64,000 bases of DNA from Nguyenibacter vanlangensis (GTDB lineage Bacteria > Pseudomonadota > Alphaproteobacteria > Acetobacterales > Acetobacteraceae), in NCBI RefSeq assembly GCF_038719015.1, contig NZ_CP152276.1, positions 3,675,501-3,739,500 of the forward strand. Direction: 5' to 3'. Positions within the stretch are counted from its first letter, which is position 1, and every line of letters begins with the position of its first letter. The position numbers were made by a program, and so were the translations under genes. Under the pieces are notes generated by a model. The model ran no database searches and was not told where the DNA came from. It saw only the letters and a list, made by a program, of their open reading frames with translations. Positions 35,374 through 44,069 of the stretch are shown here, piece after piece.

Positions 35374-36885
35374 TCAGTATTGTCCGTGCAGGCGGAAGGC
35401 CAGGACGGAGACGGGGCCGCGATCGCGGTTGTAGGCCGGGTTGCCGATCCATTGATAATCGAGCGTTGCGTGGACGGGACGGATGACGGCGGCATCGTAA
35501 TAGAGTTCGGCGATATGTTCATCGCCAGGATGCGGCAATTTTCCGTCCCCCACCAGTTGGCCGGTGCCGCCGGCGGCGAGATAGGCCTTGAGCTGTCGCC
35601 CGGCGCCGTTGGTCATTCCGGCGATGCCGATCCGGTCGTCGGGACGGTGCCATGATGAGCCGGCGAGGGAGAGCCCCGCGGCCAGGCTGCGGTCGATATC
35701 GGTGAATTCATAGGATTCGTACCGTCCGTCGGCCCATCCCGCCCTGAGGAATACCCCCAAATCGGCAGTGACGCCCTGTTCCAGCATCAGGCTGATGCCC
35801 GGGCGGTTGCCGTAACGGCGCACCGCCGCCGCATCGGCCGGCTGGCCGGTCCTTCTGGAGAGGCGCACCGCGTCGGCCAGATCGGCCATGCGGGCGTGGC
35901 TGAGGAAGGCGGTGACCAGGATCTTGCCCGGGCGCCCGAGGAGGCTGTGCCGTTCCTCGATTTCCTCATCGGCCTGGACCTGGTGGAAGCTGGTGTCGAT
36001 ATCGGGGCTGTTGGGGGTGTTCGACATCAGGAAGACACCGGAGCGGAGCGTCCAGCGGTCCTGATACCATTCGCCGGCGATACCGGCGGTATATCCCCAG
36101 GAATCGGCGGCGTAATCGAACGTGCCGGCGTCGATGGCCGTCCAGTTCAGGAAGTCCGTGCGCGGGTCATGGGCGTAGCTGCTGGCATCAAAGATATCGG
36201 TGACCGCGAATTTGCCCAGCGTCAGTACCAGGCGATCGGTGGTGTGGATCGTGCCGAACTGGTTGAGGTCGGACGCGACGCGTTCCGGCGTGCCGCCGAG
36301 ATTCACCGTCTGGCGATAGACGGCGCGCTGTACGCGGAAATAGGGCACGGCGCGGCCGACCTTGTAGGCTTCGCCGCTGGTGAAGCCGGCGATGCCCGTC
36401 GTGTTGCTGATCCCGAAACCCTGATCGATTTCGCCATTGATCCAGATTTCGCCGCCCTGCCATGGGTGCAGGCCGGCATAGAGCGTGAGGTCCCAGGTTT
36501 CGTTGCCGCGCGCCGCACGGTCGAGGCTCTGCGGCCCGCCATAGGGCGCGTGGAAACCGTCATGCCCTTGGAAGACGAAGGTGGATTGCGCGTGCAGGGC
36601 GATGACATCGCCGTCGATGAGACCCTGGCTTTCGGATGGCGTGCCGACTGAGTTTTCGGTCGGGATCCCGGTCGCGGCGGTCGGCGTGGCGGGAGCGGGC
36701 CGGGCCGTCCCCGCGGCAAGGCAGGTGAGGAGGCCGATCAGGATCGCCGTCCGGCGGCGAGTGCCGGACGGGGCTTTCAAGGGCGGGGCCTTCAAGACTG
36801 CGTGCGCGGGCGAACGTTTCGCGTGGCGTTGCCTTGGGATGCGTGTCCCTGTGATCCCGGGATGCAGGTTGAGGGGATGGGTCAT
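35374..36885 (-). CDS. OprB-family carbohydrate-selective porin
   Basis: 503 residues. A long N-terminal part ends in a signal segment (TAILIGLLTCLAAGTARPAPA); a later start is possible. The mature protein shows features of the OprB barrel: HAQSTFVFQGHDGFHAPYGG, LHPWQGGEIWINGEIDQGFG and an ending HATLDYQWIGNPAYNRDRG followed by a terminal aromatic residue (HGQY). OprB porins let sugars cross the outer membrane, fitting an acetic acid bacterium. It is 49 bases from the GNAT gene and lies in the same direction. Confidence 0.82.
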   Translation of the reverse strand: MTHPLNLHPGITGTRIPRQRHAKRSPAHAVLKAPPLKAPSGTRRRTAILIGLLTCLAAGTARPAPATPTAATGIPTENSVGTPSESQGLIDGDVIALHAQSTFVFQGHDGFHAPYGGPQSLDRAARGNETWDLTLYAGLHPWQGGEIWINGEIDQGFGISNTTGIAGFTSGEAYKVGRAVPYFRVQRAVYRQTVNLGGTPERVASDLNQFGTIHTTDRLVLTLGKFAVTDIFDASSYAHDPRTDFLNWTAIDAGTFDYAADSWGYTAGIAGEWYQDRWTLRSGVFLMSNTPNSPDIDTSFHQVQADEEIEERHSLLGRPGKILVTAFLSHARMADLADAVRLSRRTGQPADAAAVRRYGNRPGISLMLEQGVTADLGVFLRAGWADGRYESYEFTDIDRSLAAGLSLAGSSWHRPDDRIGIAGMTNGAGRQLKAYLAAGGTGQLVGDGKLPHPGDEHIAELYYDAAVIRPVHATLDYQWIGNPAYNRDRGPVSVLAFRLHGQY

Positions 36886-37073
36886 GGTGACGGCAGTTAA
36901 TGCCGGGCGAATGAAATATTCAACATGCTATAATAAAAAGCATATGCAATTTTATTTGCTTTATCTGCCCTATGGAGCATCTGCCGCTGTGGAGCGGCGT
37001 GACCGTCCGGTGACCTGCCGGGGCTCGCATGTCGCGGAGGCGCGGGGTTGGTCCGGTCATCGCGGCACGGTCG

Positions 37074-38651
37074 TCATTGCTGTGGGACCGGCCTCCTGGC
37101 CATGCCGTGCGGGCTGGCCGGCGCGTCGCCGAACCACCGAGAAGCCGCCAGCGTTAGTCCGGCTTCGTCGGCTTCGCCTTCGTTGATCCAGGCGACGATG
37201 CCATCGGGCCGGACAAGCAAGGCGCTGATTCCCAGCCGATCGGCGGCATTGCATCCGATATAGGATAAGCGGCTCCGCCAACGATCGGCCATGGCGGCAA
37301 GTGATGGCCGGGCCTCGAAATCGAGGAGCAGTCCCGTGCCGGTACGCAGACGCTCGCCGACGGTCGTCCCATCCATCAGCCTGAACTCCGGGACACTGGT
37401 GCCGATCAGGGGATGGGCGCCGCCGAGGTCATATCCGAGCGACACGCCTGACACCCGCCCCGCGAAGTAAGTCGCGCCGTCGCGCGTTGCGATCAGGTCG
37501 CGCATGATGGCTTCGATCGCGCGCGCGCTCGGGGATGGCCGCATGATCGCCACTTGCGCGCGTGACCAGTCGAGGACCTGCGCTCCGACCGGGTGGCGTT
37601 CGCCGGCGTAGCTGTCGAGAAGTCCTAAGGGCGCGTCGCCACGGATCGTGGCCGCGAGCTTCCACCCGAGGTTCATCGCATCGCCAATGCCCAGGTTGAG
37701 GCCCTGGCCGCCCAATGGTGAGTGGATATGCGCGGCATCGCCTGCGAGCAGGACACGACCCTGGCGATAGGTTGTCGCCTGATATGCGCGGTCGGTCCAA
37801 GTGGTCACGAGGGTAATGTCCGCCAGCGCGACGTTGGTGCCGGAGATGCGACGCAACACCGCTTCCAAATGATCCGGCCCGATGTCCGCCGACCGGTGGG
37901 ATGCACCGCCGTCGAAATCCACCATCGTGACGATGCCGGCCGGCGAATACGTGTACATACCCGTTGGCGTGTAATGCCTACCCGGCTGAAGTGCCTGGGG
38001 ATCAACGAGCCGGGCGCCGATCGTATAGCCGGTGAACTCGGGCTCTGTTCCGACGAAACCGAAGCCTGCCAGCTTGCGGACAGAGCTGCGGCCGCCATCG
38101 CATCCGACGAGCCAGCGTCCCCGGAACGCCCCGCCGCGCGTATGGACGATTACATGATCCTCGCTCTGATCGATCGTCTCGAGTCTCGTCCCACGGCGGA
38201 TCGCGACGCCGAGTGCGACGGCGCGTGTAGACAGAACGGTTTCCAGCGCTTCCGTTTCTCCCATCATGCCGAGGGCGGAAGAACCGGGCAGGCGATAGGG
38301 CCATTTCGCCGTGTCGATATCGCCATTATAGAATGGGATCCCGGCGAAATGCCCCGCCAGCTTGCGTTGCGGATTACCAGCGAAGTGCGTCGGCGCTTCC
38401 GCCTGCATCTTCTTGCGCAGCGTCTCGGTAAGTTCGTCGAGTAGTCCGCGACGATGAAGGGCGTCCAGCGTAGGCACGGACAGGCCGCGCATTCCGAACG
38501 GCAGTCGTTTTACGACCCCATCGGGTGTCGCCGAAGCCTCCAGTATCAGCACCGACGACCCGGCAAGCCGCAGCTCACAGGCCAGAAACAGGCCGACCGG
38601 GCCAGCGCCGGCGATGACGACATCGTAAAGCGCATCGTGAAGACCAGGCAT
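37074..38651 (-). CDS. FAD-dependent aromatic monooxygenase (class A)
   Basis: 525 residues. YDVVIAGAGPVGLFLACEL near 8 binds FAD (GxGxxG); a DG-type middle motif (VGCDGGRSSVRKLAG) near 165 and RVLLAGDAAHIHSPLGGQGLN near 285 (GD motif) complete the PHBH fold. A C-terminal thioredoxin-like part follows. Such enzymes hydroxylate aromatics, and relatives inactivate rifampicin or tetracyclines; the substrate here is unknown. The nearby alpha/beta hydrolase (42138) may act in the same pathway, although an IS21 and an IS5 lie between. Confidence 0.82.
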   Translation of the reverse strand: MPGLHDALYDVVIAGAGPVGLFLACELRLAGSSVLILEASATPDGVVKRLPFGMRGLSVPTLDALHRRGLLDELTETLRKKMQAEAPTHFAGNPQRKLAGHFAGIPFYNGDIDTAKWPYRLPGSSALGMMGETEALETVLSTRAVALGVAIRRGTRLETIDQSEDHVIVHTRGGAFRGRWLVGCDGGRSSVRKLAGFGFVGTEPEFTGYTIGARLVDPQALQPGRHYTPTGMYTYSPAGIVTMVDFDGGASHRSADIGPDHLEAVLRRISGTNVALADITLVTTWTDRAYQATTYRQGRVLLAGDAAHIHSPLGGQGLNLGIGDAMNLGWKLAATIRGDAPLGLLDSYAGERHPVGAQVLDWSRAQVAIMRPSPSARAIEAIMRDLIATRDGATYFAGRVSGVSLGYDLGGAHPLIGTSVPEFRLMDGTTVGERLRTGTGLLLDFEARPSLAAMADRWRSRLSYIGCNAADRLGISALLVRPDGIVAWINEGEADEAGLTLAASRWFGDAPASPHGMARRPVPQQ

Positions 38652-38955
38652 GGGAAGCTCCTTGATCGACGTTCGATCGGAGCGTTTCCCAACATGAGAT
38701 CCACACGAACGAACGCCCCGCGCCCATGGGGCACGTGGTTTTCGTCGCGGGGATCGCGGCCGAAGCCGTCGATCAGAGCCTTCGCTGAAGCGAAGGGACC
38801 TGGACTACCCACACCAGGTTCTGCCGTTTTTCGACACTTCCAACATAACGGATAAAGGTCTGCCAGCAAGCATCGACATCACCGGACCAGCATGTTTGGC
38901 TGGGAACCGTTTCGGCCCGTCTCCAGTTACCATTTCCCGTCATAGAGGCAGCCGT
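38652..38955. other. Gap with no recognised gene
   Basis: About 300 bases between the monooxygenase start and IS21. GATCG-acgtt-CGATC (38661 onward) could be an operator for the monooxygenase. Short frames are present but none has a recognisable motif or ribosome site. Confidence 0.3.
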
Positions 38956-39008
38956 TGTCAAACGAATTGAAGAACTGACCCCTTTGGCGAAGCGAGGAAC
39001 TGACCCCG

Positions 39009-39812
39009 TCATGAAGTGGTTGTCTCGGCTTCTCTGATGGACGCTCCGGCCTTCTGCAGAAGGCCGGAGCGTCGTTTCTCCCGCAGACGGTAGCTGTCGC
39101 CGCGGATGGTGATCACGGTGGAATGGTGCAGCAGGCGGTCCAGGATGGCGGTGGCCACCACCGGGTCGCCGAAGACCTCGCCCCATTCTCCGACCGAGCG
39201 ATTGGAGGTCAGCAGGATCGAGCCGCGCTCGTAGCGCCTTGAGACGAGCTGGAAAAACAGATGCGCGGCGTTGGCTTCGAACGGCAGATAGCCCAGTTCG
39301 TCGATGATCAGCAGCTTCGGTCGCGATAGGAGCGCCAGTTGCTTGTCCAGCGCGCCGTCCGCATGCGCCTTGGCCAGCATGGCGACCAATGTCGCGGCGG
39401 TGACGAACTGCACGCTGTAGTTTCGCCGGATCGCCTCGCGCCCGAGCGCCACGGCCAGATGCGTCTTCCCCGTTCCCGGCGGCCCCAGCAGCAGGATCGT
39501 ATCGCCGTGCGCGACCCAGCGGCACTCGGCCAGATCGCGGACCTGCCGGGGATCGAGGGACGGCTGGGCGTCGAACTCGAAGCCGTCGAGTTCCCGCACG
39601 AACGGGAACTGCGCCATCTTGCTCGCCATGGCGATGCGGCGCTCGTCGCGTCGCGCGATCTCGCGCCCGACCAGGAATGCCAGTGCCTCGCGTAACGTCA
39701 TGTCCGAGCGCGCCGCCTCGTCGAGCAGCGTGTCCAGCTGGTCGCGGATCGCCGTCAGCTTGAGCCGGTCCAGCATCCCGACCAATGCCGCATGGTCCAC
39801 GCCCGCCATCAC
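39009..39812 (-). CDS. istB: IS21 helper ATPase IstB
   Basis: 267 residues of an AAA+ protein related to DnaC: LLLGPPGTGKTHLAVALG near 108 (Walker A), KLLIIDELGYLPF near 170 (Walker B), and SNRSVGEWGEVFGD near 212 (sensor 1 region). IstB assembles on DNA and directs IstA to the target. The start overlaps the istA stop by four bases (ATGA). Confidence 0.92.
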   Translation of the reverse strand: MMAGVDHAALVGMLDRLKLTAIRDQLDTLLDEAARSDMTLREALAFLVGREIARRDERRIAMASKMAQFPFVRELDGFEFDAQPSLDPRQVRDLAECRWVAHGDTILLLGPPGTGKTHLAVALGREAIRRNYSVQFVTAATLVAMLAKAHADGALDKQLALLSRPKLLIIDELGYLPFEANAAHLFFQLVSRRYERGSILLTSNRSVGEWGEVFGDPVVATAILDRLLHHSTVITIRGDSYRLREKRRSGLLQKAGASIREAETTTS

Positions 39813-41116
39813 CAGGCCCCTCCCGCGACAGCCTCATATTCGGCCAGCGGCCGGAGCAGGTCGGGCAACGGGGTCGGTAGCCCGGCAAGTGATGGGCCGT
39901 TCGCGGCCGGTCCGCCGACCACGCCGGCGAGATGGGAGCGATCGACGATCCGCTGCCGGCGTCCCGCGCAAAGCGGATGATCCGCCACGACCTGCCCGGC
40001 ATGACGCACGACGACGCGTCCGCCCAGCACCACAATCTGGACGCTCTCGCCGATCAGCCGCCACGGCACGGAGTAGCTGTTGGTGTCCAGGTCGATCGCG
40101 CAATCGGCCTGAACCTTGCGCACCAGATCGCGCAACTGGCCGAACGGCGCGCGTCCACCGAGCGGGCGCAGGGCCTCGGCCTCGCCGGCGAAACGCTCCG
40201 ACGGTGCAACGCCCGTCGTGCCATGCACGCGCCGGTCGGCAATCTCGCGCGTCCATTGGTCAAGATGCGCCTCGAACATCGCCCAGTTCGCGAAACGCCG
40301 TCCCGCGACCGCGTTCTTCTTGACGTAGCCGACCCCGCGCTCGTCCTTGCCCTTGGTCCGGGCGCGATACGGCGCGCAGGCACGCGGCGCAAAGCCCCAA
40401 TACCGCGCAAAGGCGTGCAGCCGCCCATTGAAACGAACCTCCCGCGTCGTCGCGTCGTGATGCTCGACCAGAGCTTTGGCATTATCGAGCAGGATCTCCG
40501 CCGGAACCCCGCCGAACCGCAGGAATGCGCCCTCCATGCCCGCGAACCAGTCCGCCTGTCCCTGCCTCAGCGACGCGCGGATATGCAGGCGGCGCGAATA
40601 GCCGAGCGTCGCCACGAACAGATACACCCGCAGCCGCTCATCGCCGATCCACACCCGCGTCTCGCCGAAATCGATCTGCAACTGCCGCCCAGGCGGCGTC
40701 TCGAAGCGAACCGTCGCCCGCTTCCGGGCCAATAACTCCCGCCGCCACGGCCGGACCTTCAACTCGACCGAGCGAAGCCCAATGACGATCCCATGCTCGC
40801 TCGCCAGTTCCTGGCGGATCACGTCGGCATTGCCGTCGTGCCGGAAGAACCGCTCCCGAAGCCAATCGTCCAGACCATCGAACGCCGACCGCCGCTCAGG
40901 CTGCCGATACGCGATCGCCCCGCCAGCACGGACATATCGTCGCGCCGTGTTCCGCGAACAGCCAAACTCCCGCGCCAGCCGCTTGGCTCCCCAGCCAAGC
41001 CCGTGCAGCCGCATCATCGCGGCAACCTCCTCGGGTTGCAGCATCCCCGTTCCCCGCATCGTTCCAGACAATGCGGAAATCATGCTCTTTTCTTCCGTCA
41101 TCGGTGCCCCTTTCAA
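39809..41116 (-). CDS. istA: IS21 transposase IstA
   Basis: 435 residues. An N-terminal helix-turn-helix (GWGAKRLAREFGCSRNTARRY) binds the ends. The DDE integrase core shows LQIDFGETRV (first Asp), EILLDNAKALVE (second Asp) and GKDERGVGYVKK (Glu). A C-terminal basic/beta segment follows. Normal length for the family. Coupled to istB. Confidence 0.92.
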   Translation of the reverse strand: MKGAPMTEEKSMISALSGTMRGTGMLQPEEVAAMMRLHGLGWGAKRLAREFGCSRNTARRYVRAGGAIAYRQPERRSAFDGLDDWLRERFFRHDGNADVIRQELASEHGIVIGLRSVELKVRPWRRELLARKRATVRFETPPGRQLQIDFGETRVWIGDERLRVYLFVATLGYSRRLHIRASLRQGQADWFAGMEGAFLRFGGVPAEILLDNAKALVEHHDATTREVRFNGRLHAFARYWGFAPRACAPYRARTKGKDERGVGYVKKNAVAGRRFANWAMFEAHLDQWTREIADRRVHGTTGVAPSERFAGEAEALRPLGGRAPFGQLRDLVRKVQADCAIDLDTNSYSVPWRLIGESVQIVVLGGRVVVRHAGQVVADHPLCAGRRQRIVDRSHLAGVVGGPAANGPSLAGLPTPLPDLLRPLAEYEAVAGGAW

Positions 41117-41176
41117 AAACGAAGGGGGGTCAGTTCCTCATTGCGACAGGGGGTCACTTTCTCACTTCGCCTGACA

Positions 41177-41231
41177 CTAGTGTCCCGATTCCGAAATTCG
41201 CAAGCGAATTTCGGGATCGAAAGGACACTAG
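41177..41231. repeat. Mini-palindrome 1 (TAGTGTCC...GGACACTA)
   Basis: CTAGTGTCC at one end and GGACACTAG at the other, with a perfect GAAATTCGC-aa-GCGAATTTC palindrome inside. No coding capacity. It may be a miniature inverted-repeat element or a pair of abutting IS ends. Confidence 0.5.
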
Positions 41232-41251
41232 AATCAATATTTTAGTGGCCT

Positions 41252-41297
41252 GCTGATCCGAGAAATTCTCATAAGAATTTCTCGGGCAGGACACTAG
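41252..41297. repeat. Mini-palindrome 2
   Basis: TAGTGGCCTGC...CCGAGAAATTCT-cata-AGAATTTCTCGG...GCAGGACACTA. Same outer ends as mini-palindrome 1 but a different inner stem. Its final CTAG is the target site of the adjacent IS5 element. Confidence 0.5.
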
Positions 41298-42116
41298 GGT
41301 CTGTGGGGATTTAGCGTGAGTTGATGACACCTGCGGCGAGATATATCATCGCCTCGAAGCTCCGGTCGGTTTTGCAGGCTCGCATGGCGATGCGCTTGAA
41401 CTCCTTGAGTTTGCAGAAGAAGTTCTCGATCAGGTGACGCCATTTGTATATCTCTTCGTCAATGGCGCGCGGGTTCTTGCGCTGTGACCGTTGTGAGATG
41501 ACGACTTTCGCGCCTCGCTGGTCGAGTTCTTCGATGATCCAGTTGGCATCAAAGGCCTTGTCGCCCAGCAGGGCTTCGAAGTTGATGCCATCGATCAAAG
41601 GGGCGACGCCGATCGTGTCGTAGCGGTTCCCCGGTAGCAGTTTGAAGCGAACAAGGTTGCCCAAGGCATCGGTCAGGGCCAGGATCTTGGTCGTTATCCC
41701 GCCTTTGGAACGACCAATGGCCTGGCTCTGAGTCCCCCTTTTGCGCCTTGGCCGTGCCGGTGGACCTTGACGATAGTGGCATCAACCATGGCGTATTCCA
41801 TGTCGGGGTCTCCCGACAAGGCATCAAAAATCCGCTTGAAAACATCGGCTTCGCGCCAATCACGAAACCGGCGGAATGCCGTATTCCAGTTGCCGAATGT
41901 GGCAGGAAGGTCCCGCCATGGGCTGCCTGTTCGGACAATCCAAAGAACCGCCTCAATGAATAGCCGGTTGTCGCGGCCACTGCGTCCGGGATCAGACAGC
42001 TTACCCAGGCAATGCGGTTCTATCTTCGCCCATTGGGCATCGGTCAGTACTAAGCGATCCATCCAGAGGGTGAATCACATCTCCGCTAAAATAGGAATCC
42101 CAAATCCCCACAGACC
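41298..42116 (-). mobile_element. IS5-family (IS427-like) element
   Basis: 819 bp with perfect 15-bp ends GGTCTGTGGGGATTT/AAATCCCCACAGACC and a CTAG duplication on both sides (41294-41297, 42117-42120). It carries a two-frame transposase. The preserved duplication shows a simple insertion. Confidence 0.9.
41311..42062 (-). CDS. IS5/IS427 transposase in two frames (programmed -1 frameshift likely)
   Basis: Frame A (41694-42062) starts MDRLVLTDAQWAKIEPHC and holds the N-terminal IS5 segment with YAMVDATIVKVHRHGQGAK (first Asp). Frame B (41311-41664 and just upstream) continues the DDE domain with LLGDKAFDANWI (second Asp) and KWRHLIENFFCKLKEFKR (Glu). The join falls at AAAAGGGGG (41734-41742), a slippery run where a -1 shift links the frames, as in other IS427-group elements. 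The product would be about 250 residues. Confidence 0.82.
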
Positions 42117-42137
42117 CTAGACTGGAAAGGAACCCAC

Positions 42138-43028
42138 ATGATCCACGGCACCCTGCCGGAAGCACCGGCCGGCTTCGCCCACCGTTTCACGACCGTGAGC
42201 GGGTTGCGTTTCCACTTTGTCGAGGGCGGCGTCCAATCCGGGCGCACGATCGTGCTCGTCGCCGGATTCCCCGAGAGCTGGTACGCATGGCGCAAGGTCA
42301 TGCCCGCTCTGGCTCGGGATTTCCGCGTCGTGGCAGTCGATTTACCGGGCCAGGGTGACAGCGACCGCCCTCTCGATGGCTACGACACTGCGACCGTCGC
42401 ACGGCGCCTGCATGATTTCGTCGCGCAGCTCGGGCTCGAACGATATTGCCTGGCCGCGCATGATGTCGGCGCCTGGGTCGCCTTTCCCTACGCGCTGATG
42501 TTCGGCCGGGAGATCGAGGCGCTGACCCTGATGGATGCCGGGATTCCAGGCATCACGTTGCCCGACATGCTGCCCTCATCCTCCGATAAATCCTGGAAAA
42601 CCTGGCATTTCGGCTTCCACGCGGTCCCGGATTTGCCGGAAATCCTGCTCGAAGGACGCGAACGGCCATATCTCGAATGGTTCTTCTGGAACAAAACAGC
42701 CAACCCGGCCTGTTACGGGCAACAGGAGATCGACGAATATCTGCGCATCTTCTCCGCACCTGGCGGTATGCGCGCCGGGCTCGCCTTCTACCGCGCTGCG
42801 GCACGTTCGGCTGAACAGAACCGGGCGCTGGCGGCCGAGCGCCAGCTCGAAATGCCGGTGCTCGGGCTGAGCGCCGATCAAGGCTCGATTCCCGACATCG
42901 CGGCCATGATCAGTCCGTTCGGCCGGGACGTCCGCGGGGAGACGATCAGGAATTGCGGCCATTTCCAGCCCGAGGAACAGCCAGAAGCCGTGGCGGACGC
43001 ATTGGCTCGCTTTTTCGGTGCGATCTGA
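42138..43028 (+). CDS. Alpha/beta hydrolase (epoxide hydrolase/dehalogenase-like)
   Basis: 296 residues. IVLVAGFPESWYAWR near 38 is the oxyanion loop, VDLPGQGDSDRP near 68, and AAHDVGAWVAF near 108 supplies an Asp nucleophile (Asp109) as in epoxide hydrolases and haloalkane or fluoroacetate dehalogenases. NCGHFQPEEQPE near 276 gives the catalytic His. It lies directly downstream of the IS5 end, whose insertion may affect its promoter. The substrate is unknown. Confidence 0.82.
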   Translation: MIHGTLPEAPAGFAHRFTTVSGLRFHFVEGGVQSGRTIVLVAGFPESWYAWRKVMPALARDFRVVAVDLPGQGDSDRPLDGYDTATVARRLHDFVAQLGLERYCLAAHDVGAWVAFPYALMFGREIEALTLMDAGIPGITLPDMLPSSSDKSWKTWHFGFHAVPDLPEILLEGRERPYLEWFFWNKTANPACYGQQEIDEYLRIFSAPGGMRAGLAFYRAAARSAEQNRALAAERQLEMPVLGLSADQGSIPDIAAMISPFGRDVRGETIRNCGHFQPEEQPEAVADALARFFGAI

Positions 43029-43291
43029 AGCAAGGGTCGAGCGTGGCAGGAAAGCAAAGCCACTCAACCAATGTTTGTGGCGCGATATCGAACTTTTCGC
43101 CCGTTTTCGCGCTCGAAGAAGGATTGAATGCGGATATGTCGCGGGCGTCCATGTTTGGAAAGCAGGCAGGTCCATGCGGACTGCGACTTATCGGGCCGGA
43201 ACTCCGCCGCATCACAATCCGCACAAGGACAACATGCGAGAGCGACATCGAATGTCCGGATAATATTGCTCATCACGTGGGGAGATAAGAA

Positions 43292-43858
43292 ATGCCCGTT
43301 CCCCTTATGACGGTTCGCCAGATCGCCGCGATCTCCGGACTGATCATTGCAACAGCCTGCACTCACCCAACACCGTACCAGCCGGCAACGAAGGCTGGAG
43401 AGGGATATACGACGCAACAGATCGAGACAAATCGCTTCAGAATATCCTTCCGGGGCAATGCGGAGACATCACGCCAGACTGTCGATACATATATGTTGTA
43501 TCGGTGCGCGGAGGTGACTCTGGAAAATGGCTATGATTATTTTGTCATTGTAAACAAGGCCGTCGACAAGAATACAGCCTATGAGAGCTATGGCGACAAT
43601 CTGGCCTGGGGTTGGCGCGGCGGCTGGGGGTGGCGCCATGGAAGGGGCGGCGTTGGTCCGTGGGGCGGCTCCGGAACAAGCTATTCCCAACCCATCAACA
43701 GCTATGATGCGATAGCCGATATCGTCCTCTATCACGGAACCAAGCCGCTCAACGACCTCTATGCCTATGACGCGCGTGAGGTCATGCACGAGATCGGACC
43801 GACCGTCATCCACATCGAACCCGCACCGGGCGCTCCAACCTCCCCGGCTCCTTCGTGA
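43292..43858 (+). CDS. CC0125/CC1285-family lipoprotein
   Basis: 188 residues. GGGGAGATAAGAA precedes the ATG. A signal peptide ends in the lipobox IIATAC (Cys27). TPYQPATKAGEGYTTQQIET, RFRISFRGNAETSRQTVDTY and YRCAEVTLENGYDYFVIVNK match the CC0125/CC1285 family of small lipoproteins, whose function is unknown. A Gly/Trp-rich stretch (WGWRGGWGWRHGRGGVGPWG) follows, then a plainer C-terminus. Confidence 0.75.
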   Translation: MPVPLMTVRQIAAISGLIIATACTHPTPYQPATKAGEGYTTQQIETNRFRISFRGNAETSRQTVDTYMLYRCAEVTLENGYDYFVIVNKAVDKNTAYESYGDNLAWGWRGGWGWRHGRGGVGPWGGSGTSYSQPINSYDAIADIVLYHGTKPLNDLYAYDAREVMHEIGPTVIHIEPAPGAPTSPAPS

Positions 43859-44069
43859 CGGCAATGCCGATCAAGCCGACCTAAGGCGGTCGCGGGGCCG
43901 ATGAAATGGCCGGGCCTGACAGTCCGATGATTTTCCCTGCTGCGTCATAGAGAGATGATCGAGGCTCCCCTCGACTGAAACTCCCGCCCGGCGGCGGCAG
44001 AGAATCCGGGAAAAGCGGTCCCGCGTTGTCGTGGAAGACTGCGGCGGGGCTCCGTGATGGAGGGACGTG

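Larger units (their letters stand above)
38956..41176 (-). mobile_element. IS21-family element
   Basis: About 2.2 kb with ends TGTCA..CGAA.TGA...GTGACCCC/ACTGACCCC in inverted orientation, and internal repeats of GAACTGACCCC at the left (38978, 38999) typical of IS21 ends. istA and istB are intact. The flanks show no clear target duplication, so one edge may have been rearranged; the right edge meets a palindrome starting at 41177. Confidence 0.82.

Noticed and set aside
38546..38869. Leftward frame between the monooxygenase and IS21
   Set aside because: No domain, odd composition and no ribosome site; the gap is noted as empty of recognised genes.
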